This document shows, one piece after another, positions 18,580 through 26,446 of a stretch of DNA of 64,000 nt. The notes under the pieces were generated by a model that had not been told where the DNA came from, searched no databases, and saw nothing but the letters and a program-made list of their open reading frames with translations. The stretch comes from Cupriavidus basilensis OR16. Lineage in GTDB: Bacteria > Pseudomonadota > Gammaproteobacteria > Burkholderiales > Burkholderiaceae. Numbering within the stretch: position 1 is the first letter of the stretch; each line of letters opens with the position of its first letter. Both the position numbers and the translations under genes were made by a program. The stretch is taken from positions 62,001 to 126,000 of the forward strand of contig NZ_AHJE01000044.1 of NCBI RefSeq assembly GCF_000243095.1, read 5' to 3'.

Positions 18580-19680
18580 ATGCAAGCAGGTGAGTCCGCG
18601 CCAGGCCGCGCGTTCCTGGCGGTCGAGCAGGTAGGCAAGCGTTTCGGAGGGGCGGGAGGGTTCCAGGCGCTGGACGGTGTTTCGCTGTCGGTGGCGCAGG
18701 GGGAGCTGCTGTGCCTGCTGGGCCCGTCGGGCTGCGGCAAGACCACTTTGCTGCGCATTATCGCGGGGCTGGAGCGCGAGGACACGGGACGTATCCGCGC
18801 CGGCGGGCGCGAGCTGACGGGCTTGCCGCCGCAGGCGCGCGACTACGGCATCCTGTTCCAGTCCTATGCCCTGTTTCCCAATCTGTCAGTCGCCCAGAAT
18901 GTGGCCTACGGGTTGCAGGGCCGGGGCATGGGCCGCGCGCATCGCGAGGCCCGCGTCGAGGAAATGCTGTCGCTGGTTGGCCTGGCCGGCAGCGAGCGCA
19001 AGTTTCCCGGGCAGCTCTCGGGCGGGCAGCAGCAGCGCGTGGCACTGGCGCGCGCGCTGGCGCCGGCACCGTCGCTGTTGCTGCTCGATGAGCCGATGTC
19101 GGCACTCGATGCGCGGGTGCGCGAGCACCTGCGGCTGGAGCTGCGCCAGTTGCAGCGGCGCCTGAACGTCACCACCGTCATGGTCACGCACGACCAGGAT
19201 GAGGCCATGGCCATGGCGGACCGCATCGCCGTGATGGAGGGCGGGCGCATCGCCCAGGTTGGCACCCCCGGCGAGATCTACGAGCGCCCGGCCTCGGCCT
19301 TCGTGGCCGAGTTCATCGGCCAGGCCAACTGGCTGGCGGGCCGGCTCAGCGGGCGCGATACCTTCACCGTGGGCGAGCTCGATCTGGCCGTATCCCCGGC
19401 CCGCGCCGGCGAGGTGGCCGATGGCGCCGCCCGGCTGTGCTGCCGCCCGGAAGCCATCCGCCTGCACCCCATGGAAGGCGAGCCCAACCGCCTGCTGGCG
19501 CGCATTGTCGACCAGACCTATCTGGGCAGTCGTTACCGCCTGATGCTGGAGGCCGACCGCTTGCCAGGCCAGACGCTGTTTGCCGACGTGCTGCGCGAGG
19601 AGCGCCACCTGCTGCCGGCACCGGGCAGCCACAAGTTCTGGGTGTCCCTGCCTAGCCAGGCGCTGCAGGTGTTCGCATGA
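18580..19680 (+). CDS. ABC importer ATPase, 2-aminoethylphosphonate/iron type
   Basis: A 366-residue ATP-binding subunit of the PotA/FbpC/PhnT group. Walker A is GPSGCGKTT (about 48-56), the Q-loop is LFQSYALF, the signature is LSGGQQQR, Walker B is LLLLDEP with the switch histidine in VTHDQDEA, and a C-terminal TOBE-like regulatory domain follows. ATG 18580 has GAGGG upstream; a TTG six bases earlier is also possible. It powers import through the permease encoded immediately downstream (ATGA overlap at 19677). Naming as a phosphonate system relies on the partner binding protein. There are no phosphonate-degrading genes nearby, so the substrate is inferred from family resemblance and could also be ferric iron or another organophosphonate. 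Confidence 0.85.
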   Translation: MQAGESAPGRAFLAVEQVGKRFGGAGGFQALDGVSLSVAQGELLCLLGPSGCGKTTLLRIIAGLEREDTGRIRAGGRELTGLPPQARDYGILFQSYALFPNLSVAQNVAYGLQGRGMGRAHREARVEEMLSLVGLAGSERKFPGQLSGGQQQRVALARALAPAPSLLLLDEPMSALDARVREHLRLELRQLQRRLNVTTVMVTHDQDEAMAMADRIAVMEGGRIAQVGTPGEIYERPASAFVAEFIGQANWLAGRLSGRDTFTVGELDLAVSPARAGEVADGAARLCCRPEAIRLHPMEGEPNRLLARIVDQTYLGSRYRLMLEADRLPGQTLFADVLREERHLLPAPGSHKFWVSLPSQALQVFA

Positions 19681-21428
19681 CGCCCGCATTGCCAGCGGCC
19701 GGCACGAAGGCCGAGACCGATGCTGCCGCCATTGCCAGTCGCGCGCGTAGCGCCGGCAGCGCGGCGGACCGTCTTGCCCACGGCGCCCCCGCCGCGATGA
19801 AGTGGCTCTGGCTTGCCGGGCTGGCCGTGGCGCTGGTATTGCCGCTGCTGACGCTGTTTGGCCAGGCGTGGTTCGATGACGCCGGGCGTTGGGCCTTGCC
19901 GGCGCGCGCGGCCGAGCTGGTCGCCAATCCAAATTTCCTGCCGCTGCTGGGCCGCAGCGTGGCCGTCTCGCTGACCGTGGCCGCGCTGGTGGTGCCGCTG
20001 GCCTTCGGGTTCGCCTACGCGCTGCAGCGCTCCCGCATCGCCTTCAAGCCGCTCTGGCGGGGCATTGCACTGCTGCCGCTGTTTGCCCCCTCGCTGCTGC
20101 CGGGCATCGCACTGGTCTACCTGTTCGGCAACCAGGGTGTCTTCAAGGGCGCATTCGGCGCGAGCGGCATCTATGGTTTCTGGGGCATCGTGTTGGGCGA
20201 GGCCTTCTACACGTTTCCGCACGCGCTGATGGTGCTGATGGCCGCGCTCTCGCTGGCCGACGCACGCCTGTACGAGGCTGCGCGCGCCATGGGGGCCTCC
20301 GCCTGGCGCACCTTCCTCACGGTGACCCTGCCGGGCGCGCGGCACGGCCTGTTTGGCGCGGCGTGCCTGGTGTTTACGCTGGTGGTGACGGATTTCGGCG
20401 TGCCCAAGGTGGTGGGCGGCGGCTATCCGGTGCTGGCGCTGGAAGCCTACAAGGCCGTGGTGGGGCAGCAGCAGTTCGCGCGCGGTGCCCTGATCGGCAT
20501 GCTGTTGCTGTTGCCGGCGCTGCTGACTTTCGGCGTGGACATCGCCATGCAGCGCCGGCAACGCGCGCAGATGTCGAGCCGGGCCCAGGTCTATGTGCCT
20601 GGCCGCGACCCGCTGCGCGACACGTGTTGCACGCTGGTGGTGATGGCGATCGGCGCAGCCTTGCTGACCATGCTGGCGGCGGCGGTGGGCGCTTCGCTGG
20701 TCAAGCTGTGGCCGTACAACCTGCAGCTGACACTGGCGCATTACGACTTCGACAATATGGATGGTGGCGGCTGGCTGGCCTACCGCAACAGCCTGCGCCT
20801 GGCCGCGCTGACCGCGCTGGCCGGCACGCTGGCGATCTTCTTCGGTGCGTGGCTGACCGAGCGCACGCGCGGGCCGGCGTGGTTGCATGGCGTGCTGCGC
20901 GCCGGCTTCGTGTTGCCGATGGCGGTGCCCGGCCTGGTGCTCGGGCTGGGCTATGTGTTCTTCTTCAACGCGCCGTCCAATCCGCTGCACACGCTCTACG
21001 GCACCATGACATTGCTGGTGATCTGCAACGTGGCCCACTTCTACACCACCGGCCATCTCACCGCCGCCGCCGCGCTGCGCCAGCTCGACACCGAGTTCGA
21101 GGCCGCCGCGCTGTCGCTCGGCGTGGCGCCGCTGGTCACCTGCTGGCGGGTGACGGTGCCGATCTGCCTGCCCGCGCTGATCGATATCTTCCGCTACCTG
21201 TTCGTCTCGGCAATGACGACGGTATCCGCGGTGATCTTCCTCTACAGCCCCGATACCGTGCTGGCCGCGATCTCGGTGCTGAACATGGACGACGCCGGCG
21301 ACACCGCTCCCGCCGCGGCCATGTCCACACTGATCCTGCTGACCTCGGCCCTGGCCTGCCTGCTGCTGATGGGCGCCGCGCACGGCTGGCTGCGCCGCAC
21401 GCAAGCCTGGCGCGCGCCGGCGCATTGA
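19677..21428 (+). CDS. ABC importer permease, fused double-module type (2-aminoethylphosphonate-like)
   Basis: A 583-residue inner-membrane permease with two internally homologous halves, each with a binding-protein-dependent transport signature loop: EAARAMGASAWRTF in the first half and EAAALSLGVAPLVTCWRVTVPI in the second. About twelve membrane helices are expected. Fused permeases of this shape occur in FbpB/ThiP-like systems and in the putative 2-aminoethylphosphonate transporters of Burkholderiales. The start overlaps the stop of the ATPase gene (ATGA), so the two are translationally coupled. The N-terminal 40 residues before the first helix are Ala-rich and cytosolic. The binding protein gene follows after about 105 bases that contain a short direct repeat. 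Confidence 0.85.
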   Translation: MTPALPAAGTKAETDAAAIASRARSAGSAADRLAHGAPAAMKWLWLAGLAVALVLPLLTLFGQAWFDDAGRWALPARAAELVANPNFLPLLGRSVAVSLTVAALVVPLAFGFAYALQRSRIAFKPLWRGIALLPLFAPSLLPGIALVYLFGNQGVFKGAFGASGIYGFWGIVLGEAFYTFPHALMVLMAALSLADARLYEAARAMGASAWRTFLTVTLPGARHGLFGAACLVFTLVVTDFGVPKVVGGGYPVLALEAYKAVVGQQQFARGALIGMLLLLPALLTFGVDIAMQRRQRAQMSSRAQVYVPGRDPLRDTCCTLVVMAIGAALLTMLAAAVGASLVKLWPYNLQLTLAHYDFDNMDGGGWLAYRNSLRLAALTALAGTLAIFFGAWLTERTRGPAWLHGVLRAGFVLPMAVPGLVLGLGYVFFFNAPSNPLHTLYGTMTLLVICNVAHFYTTGHLTAAAALRQLDTEFEAAALSLGVAPLVTCWRVTVPICLPALIDIFRYLFVSAMTTVSAVIFLYSPDTVLAAISVLNMDDAGDTAPAAAMSTLILLTSALACLLLMGAAHGWLRRTQAWRAPAH

Positions 21429-21455
21429 TTCGCCGCCGCTCGCAAGCCCCGGTTC

Positions 21456-21504
21456 CACGACACCCGTTCCATGACACGCCCACGACACCCGTTCCATGAC
21501 ACGC
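21456..21504 (+). repeat. 24-bp direct repeat, period 25, between permease and binding-protein genes
   Basis: Two identical 24-base copies at 21456-21479 and 21481-21504, each containing CGACACCCGTTCCATGACAC, separated by one base. A partial third copy (ACGACACGCC) follows. They end about 30 bases before the binding-protein start and could be a processing or binding site, or simple slippage. Confidence 0.9.
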
Positions 21505-21534
21505 ATTTCACGACACGCCATCCAAGGAGAAACC

Positions 21535-22554
21535 ATGCCTCACCTGTTCCGCACTGCCACCGCCGTGGCCGCCTTCGCGCTGCTGGCCGGCGCCGCCCAT
21601 GCCAATACCGTGCTGACGGTCTACACCGCGCTGGAAGCCGACCAGATCGCCGCCTACAAGGCCGCGTTCGAGAAGGCCAACCCGGACATCGAGATCAAGT
21701 GGGTGCGCGACTCCACCGGCATCGTGACCGCCAAGCTGCTGGCCGAGAAGGCCGCGCCGCGCGCCGACGCGGTGTGGGGCCTGGCCGGCTCGAGCCTCGC
21801 CATCCTCGACAAGGAGGGCATGCTGCAGCCGTACGCGCCGAAGAACCTGGCCGCGGTGGACGCGCAATACCGCAGCGCCGCCAACCCGCCGGCGTGGGTT
21901 GGCATGGACGTATGGGGCGCGGCAATCTGCTTCAACACCATCGAGGCGCAAAAGCAGGGCTTGCCCAAGCCCACGTCGTGGGCCGACCTGACCAAGCCGG
22001 TATACGCCGGCAAGATCGTCATGCCCCATCCGGCGTCCTCGGGCACCGGCTACCTGGACGTGAGCGCCTGGCTGCAGATGATGGGCGAGCAAAAGGGCTG
22101 GTCCTACATGGATGCCCTGCACAAGAACATCGGCCTGTATACGCACTCCGGCTCCAAGCCCTGCAAGATGGCGGCGCAGGGCGAGTTCCCGATCGGCATC
22201 GCGTTTGAATACCGTGCGATGAAGTCCAAGAAGGAAGGCGCGCCGATCGACATCGTGCTGCCGTCCGAAGGTCTGGGCTGGGACATCGAGGCCACCGCGA
22301 TCATCAAGGGCACCAAGAACCTGGATGCGGCGCGCAAGCTGGCCGACTTCTCCGCATCCACCGAAGCCATGGCGCTGTACGAAAAGAATTTCGCGGTGCT
22401 GGCCATCCCGGGCATCGCCAAGCCGGATCCGCTGCTGCCGGCCGACTACGAGAAGCGCCTGATCAAGAACGACTTCACGTGGGCCAGCGCCAACCGCGAC
22501 CGCATCCTCGCCGAGTGGAGCAAGCGCTACGAAGGCAAGGCCGAGAAGAAGTAA
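21535..22554 (+). CDS. Periplasmic substrate-binding protein, 2-aminoethylphosphonate ABC transporter type
   Basis: A 339-residue secreted protein with a clear signal peptide (MPHLFRTATAVAAFALLAGAAHA) and the AfuA/PhnS-like fold: LTVYTALEADQIAAYKAAFE at the N-terminus, then DSTGIVTAKLLAEK and the SSGTGYLDVSAWLQ ligand-side segment. ATG 21535 follows a strong AAGGAGA site. It delivers substrate to the permease/ATPase pair upstream. The family in Burkholderiales is named putative 2-aminoethylphosphonate-binding; closely related proteins bind ferric iron, and the Tyr pair typical of iron binders is not evident here. Intact. No hairpin with a T-run is seen immediately downstream. Confidence 0.85.
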   Translation: MPHLFRTATAVAAFALLAGAAHANTVLTVYTALEADQIAAYKAAFEKANPDIEIKWVRDSTGIVTAKLLAEKAAPRADAVWGLAGSSLAILDKEGMLQPYAPKNLAAVDAQYRSAANPPAWVGMDVWGAAICFNTIEAQKQGLPKPTSWADLTKPVYAGKIVMPHPASSGTGYLDVSAWLQMMGEQKGWSYMDALHKNIGLYTHSGSKPCKMAAQGEFPIGIAFEYRAMKSKKEGAPIDIVLPSEGLGWDIEATAIIKGTKNLDAARKLADFSASTEAMALYEKNFAVLAIPGIAKPDPLLPADYEKRLIKNDFTWASANRDRILAEWSKRYEGKAEKK

Positions 22555-22852
22555 AAGCAGGCGGCTAGCGTCAGGCCGGCAAGCCCGGGCAAGCGGTGCG
22601 CAACCCGGCGCGTATCGATTGCCTGGGCTGTTTCATTGATGCAAAGCATGGTGGTCCACGCAGAAACGGGTACGTTATTCGTCGCATGAGGAGTTGCGGC
22701 AAAGCGACTCCGTTTGGGCATTTTGGGTGGGGCAGCGTGCGGGGGAAATGCGAAGAGAGGCGAGGCGAGGGCGTGAGCGCGGACTCACGCCGCCCCGATG
22801 CGAGCGCCGGGCGCTGCGCAAAAGCGGCCGAGCCTGGCCGCCGTGCTGGCAA

Positions 22853-23170
22853 TCAGCTGTGGGACACTTCCGAGGGATCGTTACGCGAGTGCAGGCGGCG
22901 ATACAGGTCGTCCACATGGCTGCGGCTGCTGCGCAGCTCTTCCCGCCCACGTTCCGTGATCAGGTAGACGCGCCCGATGCCGTCACGCAGGACACTCTCC
23001 ATGTAGCCTTCCATCTGCAAGGCACGCAGCAAGGGGCGGACGGTGCCAATGTCCACCTGGAAGCCGTACTCCATCAGCATCTCGGCGAGCATGGCCACGG
23101 TGGCCGGCACCTCGACGGCAAATTGGAGGACGTAAATGCGGGCTAACAAGCCAAGGAACTGTCGTTTCAT
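22853..23170 (-). CDS. PadR-like winged-helix regulator
   Basis: A 105-residue protein with a winged-helix fold of PadR type: helix-turn-helix around EMLMEYGFQVDIGTVRPLLRALQMEGYM, a wing LRDGIGRVYLITERGREEL, and a C-terminal helix (SSRSHVDDLYRRL). Such proteins are ligand-responsive repressors. Here the first segment is shorter than in classical PadR. The start at 23170 gives a compact N-terminus (MKRQFLGLLARIYVL). No target is obvious: the gene stands alone between the phosphonate-type ABC genes and an orphan terminator. The stretch 22555-22852 downstream of it holds nothing I can identify. Confidence 0.7.
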   Translation of the reverse strand: MKRQFLGLLARIYVLQFAVEVPATVAMLAEMLMEYGFQVDIGTVRPLLRALQMEGYMESVLRDGIGRVYLITERGREELRSSRSHVDDLYRRLHSRNDPSEVSHS

Positions 23171-23522
23171 GACGCAGCAAACGCGTCATCTCCCATTGCG
23201 GTTGACGTTGTTTTATAGTTGTGAACCGTGCGCCGCAAAAAAAGAAGCCGCCACGTGAGTGGCGGCTTGTCGGGAATGCGTCGGAGGGGTCAATTAACTC
23301 TGGCGCAGATCAGATTTTAAAATAACTTAATACAACTTGTCACGCACCTAACATAGCTGCCCCCACTTTAGAGGGGGGTCGTCGTTGTGAATATGCAAGA
23401 AAGTGCGCAGTGCGCTGCTTAATGGCCTGTGCAGCGGACAAGGAGATGTCCGAAACCAGCTTGCGGCCACACTGGCACAGGGGTTTAATCCGGGCACGCC
23501 ATCCTCGCCTTCCCTCCCCACC
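23171..23522. other. Intergenic region, AT-rich patch, no gene recognised
   Basis: It contains the probable promoter region of the padR-like gene (reading left), a terminator-like hairpin (23247-23266), an AT-rich patch around 23305-23340 that stands out against the high-GC background, and a run of G residues near 23370. No coding sequence is supported. The AT-rich patch and the hairpin with no gene to serve suggest rearranged or horizontally acquired remnants. Confidence 0.4.
23241..23266 (-). terminator. Rho-independent terminator, reverse strand, with no gene feeding it
   Basis: GCCGCCAC at 23247-23254 pairs with GTGGCGGC at 23259-23266 around a GTGA loop. The A-run at 23237-23243 on the left becomes the U-tract only for leftward transcripts. 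No leftward gene ends just to the right of it; the nearest reverse-strand gene is the truncated MipA beyond the EamA gene. Confidence 0.75.
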
Positions 23523-24446
23523 ATGAAACTCGCCGACCTGATTCGCCTGCTCAGCCTTGCCGCCATCTGGGGCGCCAGTTTCCTGTTCCTGCGGATCAGC
23601 GCGCCTGTGCTTGGGCCCCTGACCACCGCATTTCTTCGTGTACTGATCGGCGCGCTAACGCTTGCCGCCTGCCTGGCGATGATGCGCGTGCGCTGGGACA
23701 TGCGCGGCAAGTGGCGCCAGGTCATGGCCCTGGGCGTGATCAACTCTGGCATCCCGTTCACCATGTACGCTTTCGCGGCGCTGTGGCTGCCGGCAGGCTA
23801 CTCCGCGGTGTTCAACGCCATGACGCCGCTGATGGGCGTGCTGATCGGCGCATTATGCTTTAGCGAGCGCCTGACGCTGGCCAAGGCCGGCGGGGTTGTG
23901 CTCGGCGTTGCCGGCGTGGCGGTGCTGACCCGCACCGGCCCGGTGGCGTTTTCGCCACAGGTGATGCTCGGTGCCGCCGCCTGCCTGGTGGCGACAGCAT
24001 GCTACGGTCTAGCGGGCTTCCTCGCGCGGCGCTGGATCACCGCGCAGGGCGGGCTGGACGCCCGCCTGGTGGCAGTGGGCAGCATGGTTGGCGCCACGCT
24101 GTTCCTGCTGCCGTTCAGCGCGGTTGCGCTGATGCGCGAAAACACGCTGCCGGCCGCCGGCCCAGGCGTGTGGATGGCGATGCTGGGGGTGGGGATGCTC
24201 TGCACGGCGATTGCGTACATCCTGTACTACCGCCTGATTGCCGACCTGGGCCCGGTCCGCTCGCTGACCGTGACCTTCCTGATCCCGCCGTTCGGCATCC
24301 TCTGGGGCGCCATCTTCCTTGGCGAGCAGTTGTCGTGGGCGCACGCCGGCGGCGGGGCGTTGATCGGGATGGCGGTCTGGCTGGTACTGCAAAAAACGTC
24401 TGCATGTACTTGCTGTTGGTCCAGGTCAGTCCAGGCCCCAAAGTGA
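23523..24446 (+). CDS. EamA/DMT-family exporter, altered C-terminus
   Basis: A 307-residue inner-membrane protein with about ten helices in two EamA repeats (opening LIRLLSLAAIWGASFLFLRIS; second repeat from about residue 150; PPFGILWGAIFLGEQ near the end). DMT exporters of this group move amino acids or other small metabolites outward. The ATG at 23523 starts directly before the first helix. The normal family sequence ends at about GMAVWLVLQK. The last 16 residues (TSACTCCWS...) are antisense MipA sequence, so the 3' end was joined to the 3' part of a convergent gene at about 24391. The transporter core is complete and may still work. Confidence 0.85.
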   Translation: MKLADLIRLLSLAAIWGASFLFLRISAPVLGPLTTAFLRVLIGALTLAACLAMMRVRWDMRGKWRQVMALGVINSGIPFTMYAFAALWLPAGYSAVFNAMTPLMGVLIGALCFSERLTLAKAGGVVLGVAGVAVLTRTGPVAFSPQVMLGAAACLVATACYGLAGFLARRWITAQGGLDARLVAVGSMVGATLFLLPFSAVALMRENTLPAAGPGVWMAMLGVGMLCTAIAYILYYRLIADLGPVRSLTVTFLIPPFGILWGAIFLGEQLSWAHAGGGALIGMAVWLVLQKTSACTCCWSRSVQAPK

Positions 24447-24957
24447 ATAGCCACTTACCCGCTGGCAGGCTGAACAGTACATCTCCATTCGCAATCAGGC
24501 CCTGACCCTGGCCCGCGATATCCTGCGCCACATCCGCCGAGAACGTCACGAACGACACCTGCGCCTGCGCAAACGCACGCGCCCGCATGGTCATGTTGAC
24601 GTCACCCAGGCCGTTGAGCCGGCTGTCATTCTTGCTCTTGCGCCAGGTTGGATCGAACTGGAAATCGGCGCCGATCTGCCAGATATCGTTGTTCACCGCG
24701 TAGACCCCGAGCAGGTCGAAGCCGCGCGAGAAGAAGCGGCCGCCGTAGTCGATGTCCTGGTAGACGATGGGATAGACGAGCGAGCTGCGGGAGCCGGGAA
24801 AATCCGGCGAAACGTAGATGCCGGGGCCGGCGGAGATCTTCCAGTTACTGACGGGAGCGGTGTTGGCTGGGACGTCAGGCGCCGCCCAGGTGGCTGTGGT
24901 ACCCAGCGTGAGGGCTAAAGCCAGGAGTGCGCCGCGGGGCGCGAAGGGGATGGGCAT
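24393..24957 (-). pseudogene. MipA/OmpV-family outer-membrane protein, C-terminally truncated
   Basis: The N-terminal 190 or so residues of a MipA/OmpV beta-barrel: a signal peptide (MPIPFAPRGALLALALTLG... to ATWA), then ISAGPGIYVSPDFPGS, a PIVYQDIDYGGRFFSRGFDLLGVYAV region and alternating strands to TWTNSKYMQTFF. MipA-type proteins bind murein hydrolases or act as outer-membrane scaffolds or channels. After position 24393 the frame runs antisense into the EamA gene and the last third of the barrel, normally about 60-90 residues, is absent. A truncated barrel cannot close, so the product is unlikely to be functional. Confidence 0.8.
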
Positions 24958-25088
24958 TTGGACGCGAGGCGGATTTGGGGGGCCGCGCTGCGCGCGCGGG
25001 CTTAGCGGGGGATTTTAACTGGAGGGGTTGGGGCAGGGGGACTTTGGTGCGGGGAGTGGCTGAAACCGCAACTGCGCAAAAAAAAAAC

Positions 25089-25215
25089 TGGCCGGCCCAG
25101 AACGGGCTTGATGCCGCGTTCGCGTAGCTTCTGACGATGCAGTTCGGCATCGTAGCCGCGATCGGCGTAGATGAATTTGGGCTTCTGAAGCGGTGGAATC
25201 GCGACGCCGAGCGGC
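25089..25215 (-). mobile_element. IS5-family transposase fragment
   Basis: About 42 codons on the reverse strand read AIPPLQKPKFIYADRGYDAE followed by LHRQKLRERGIKPVLGRP. This is the region around the second aspartate of the DDE domain in IS5-group (IS427-like) transposases, where DxGYD is diagnostic. No start, no terminal inverted repeats and no remaining DDE parts are found, so it is a dead scrap. An A-run of ten lies beside it (25078-25087). It sits between the truncated mipA and the Bug gene. Nothing else is recognised between 24958 and 25283. Confidence 0.7.
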
Positions 25216-25283
25216 AGCAGGCCGGGCCGGGCGCCCCAGGCCGGCGGTACCCGCACCGGGACGTCATCGTCGCCCGGTAATAC

Positions 25284-25298
25284 ATTCCGCCACGGAAT
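25284..25298. promoter_or_regulatory. Perfect palindrome upstream of the Bug/D-aminoacylase genes
   Basis: ATTCCG-CCA-CGGAAT, a perfect 6-bp inverted repeat with a 3-base centre in an AT-rich patch about 155 bases upstream of the Bug start. It has the shape of a dimeric repressor or LysR operator. No regulator binding it is known; the damaged lysR at 29.7 kb is a candidate. Confidence 0.45.
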
Positions 25299-25454
25299 AA
25301 ATCGCCACCGATATTTCATTTTGGCGCGGGCCCGGCGGCGGCCATACTGCGGGCACAAGATGGCACACCGCGAGACACGGCGCCAAAAGGGGCGCCTTGC
25401 CGGCCCGGACAGAATGCCGCTCCAGCACTACCCATCCCCAGGAGGAATACCCCG

Positions 25455-26435
25455 ATGACTTCGTTCGCGCGCCACCCTGTCGCCACCCTTGCGGGTGCCA
25501 TCCTCGCCGTAGCGGCGTGGATGCCTTGCGCTCATGCCGCCTGGCCCGAGCGGCCCGTCCGGCTGATCGTACCCACCGCGCCGGGCGGATCGCCCGACTT
25601 GCTGTCCCGCCTGCTTGGCAACGAACTGTCCAAGCGGCTGGGCCAGCCCGTCGTTATCGATAACCGGCCGGGCGCCAGCGGCAATATCGGCATGCAAGCG
25701 CTCTTCGCCGCCACGCCCGACGGCTATACCATCGCCTACGGCAACAACGCCACGCTCGCCACCAACCGCGCGCTCTACGGCAAGTTGCCCTACGACCCCG
25801 ACAGGCTGGTGCCCGTGATCGGGCTGGTGACCACCGTCAACCTGCTGGTGGTGACGCCGGCACTTCCGGTGAAATCGGTGCCGGAGCTGATTGACTATGC
25901 GCGCAAGCATCCCGGCGAGCTGTCGATGGGTTCGGCGGGCAACGGCACCACAGGCCATCTGAGCGGCGAACTGTTCAAGACCCTGACCGGCGTGCAGATC
26001 GTGCACGTGCCATACAAGGGCAGCGCGCCCGCCATCCAGGATCTGCTTGGCAACAATGTGCAATTGATGTTCGACAACATCCCCTCGATCGGGCCCAGCG
26101 TGCAGGCTGACAAGGTGCGCGCGCTCGCGGTGACCTCGCTCAAGCGCTCGCGGCATTTCCCGCAGGTGCCCACGCTCGATGAGGCTGGCGTGAGGGGCTA
26201 CGAAATGACCGCCTGGAGCGGCCTGGTGGCGGCGCCCGGGACGCCCGCCGAGGTGATTGCACGGCTGAACCGCGAGGTCAACGAGATCCTCAAGGAGCCG
26301 GCCTTCCGCGCCCAGCTCGACAAGCTCTCGTTCGAGCCGCTTGGCGGCACGCCGCAGCAGTTCCAGGCCCTGATCTCATCCGAGACCAGGAAGTTTGCCG
26401 AGGTGGTCCGCAAGAGCGGCGCCCGGATCGATTGA
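25455..26435 (+). CDS. Bug/TctC-family periplasmic solute-binding receptor
   Basis: A 326-residue Bug receptor: signal peptide to AHA (about 29), then the hallmark WPERPVRLIVPTAPGGSPDLLSR, VIDNRPGASGNIG and HVPYKGSAPAIQDLLGNNV segments. These proteins capture carboxylates, amides or other organic acids for TTT-type or unidentified uptake, or act as sensors. ATG 25455 has an AGGAGG site. A D-aminoacylase gene begins 11 bases after the stop, and an amidase lies further on. The substrate may therefore be an N-acylated amino acid or amide, by context only. No TctA/TctB membrane genes are present, which is common for Bug proteins in Cupriavidus and Bordetella. Confidence 0.9.
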   Translation: MTSFARHPVATLAGAILAVAAWMPCAHAAWPERPVRLIVPTAPGGSPDLLSRLLGNELSKRLGQPVVIDNRPGASGNIGMQALFAATPDGYTIAYGNNATLATNRALYGKLPYDPDRLVPVIGLVTTVNLLVVTPALPVKSVPELIDYARKHPGELSMGSAGNGTTGHLSGELFKTLTGVQIVHVPYKGSAPAIQDLLGNNVQLMFDNIPSIGPSVQADKVRALAVTSLKRSRHFPQVPTLDEAGVRGYEMTAWSGLVAAPGTPAEVIARLNREVNEILKEPAFRAQLDKLSFEPLGGTPQQFQALISSETRKFAEVVRKSGARID

Positions 26436-26446
26436 GTGCACTTGCC

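Noticed and set aside
25002..25358. Whole 118-codon reverse frame as an intact transposase
   Set aside because: Only the segment 25089-25215 resembles a transposase; the rest is promoter region and unrelated sequence, with no terminal inverted repeats.
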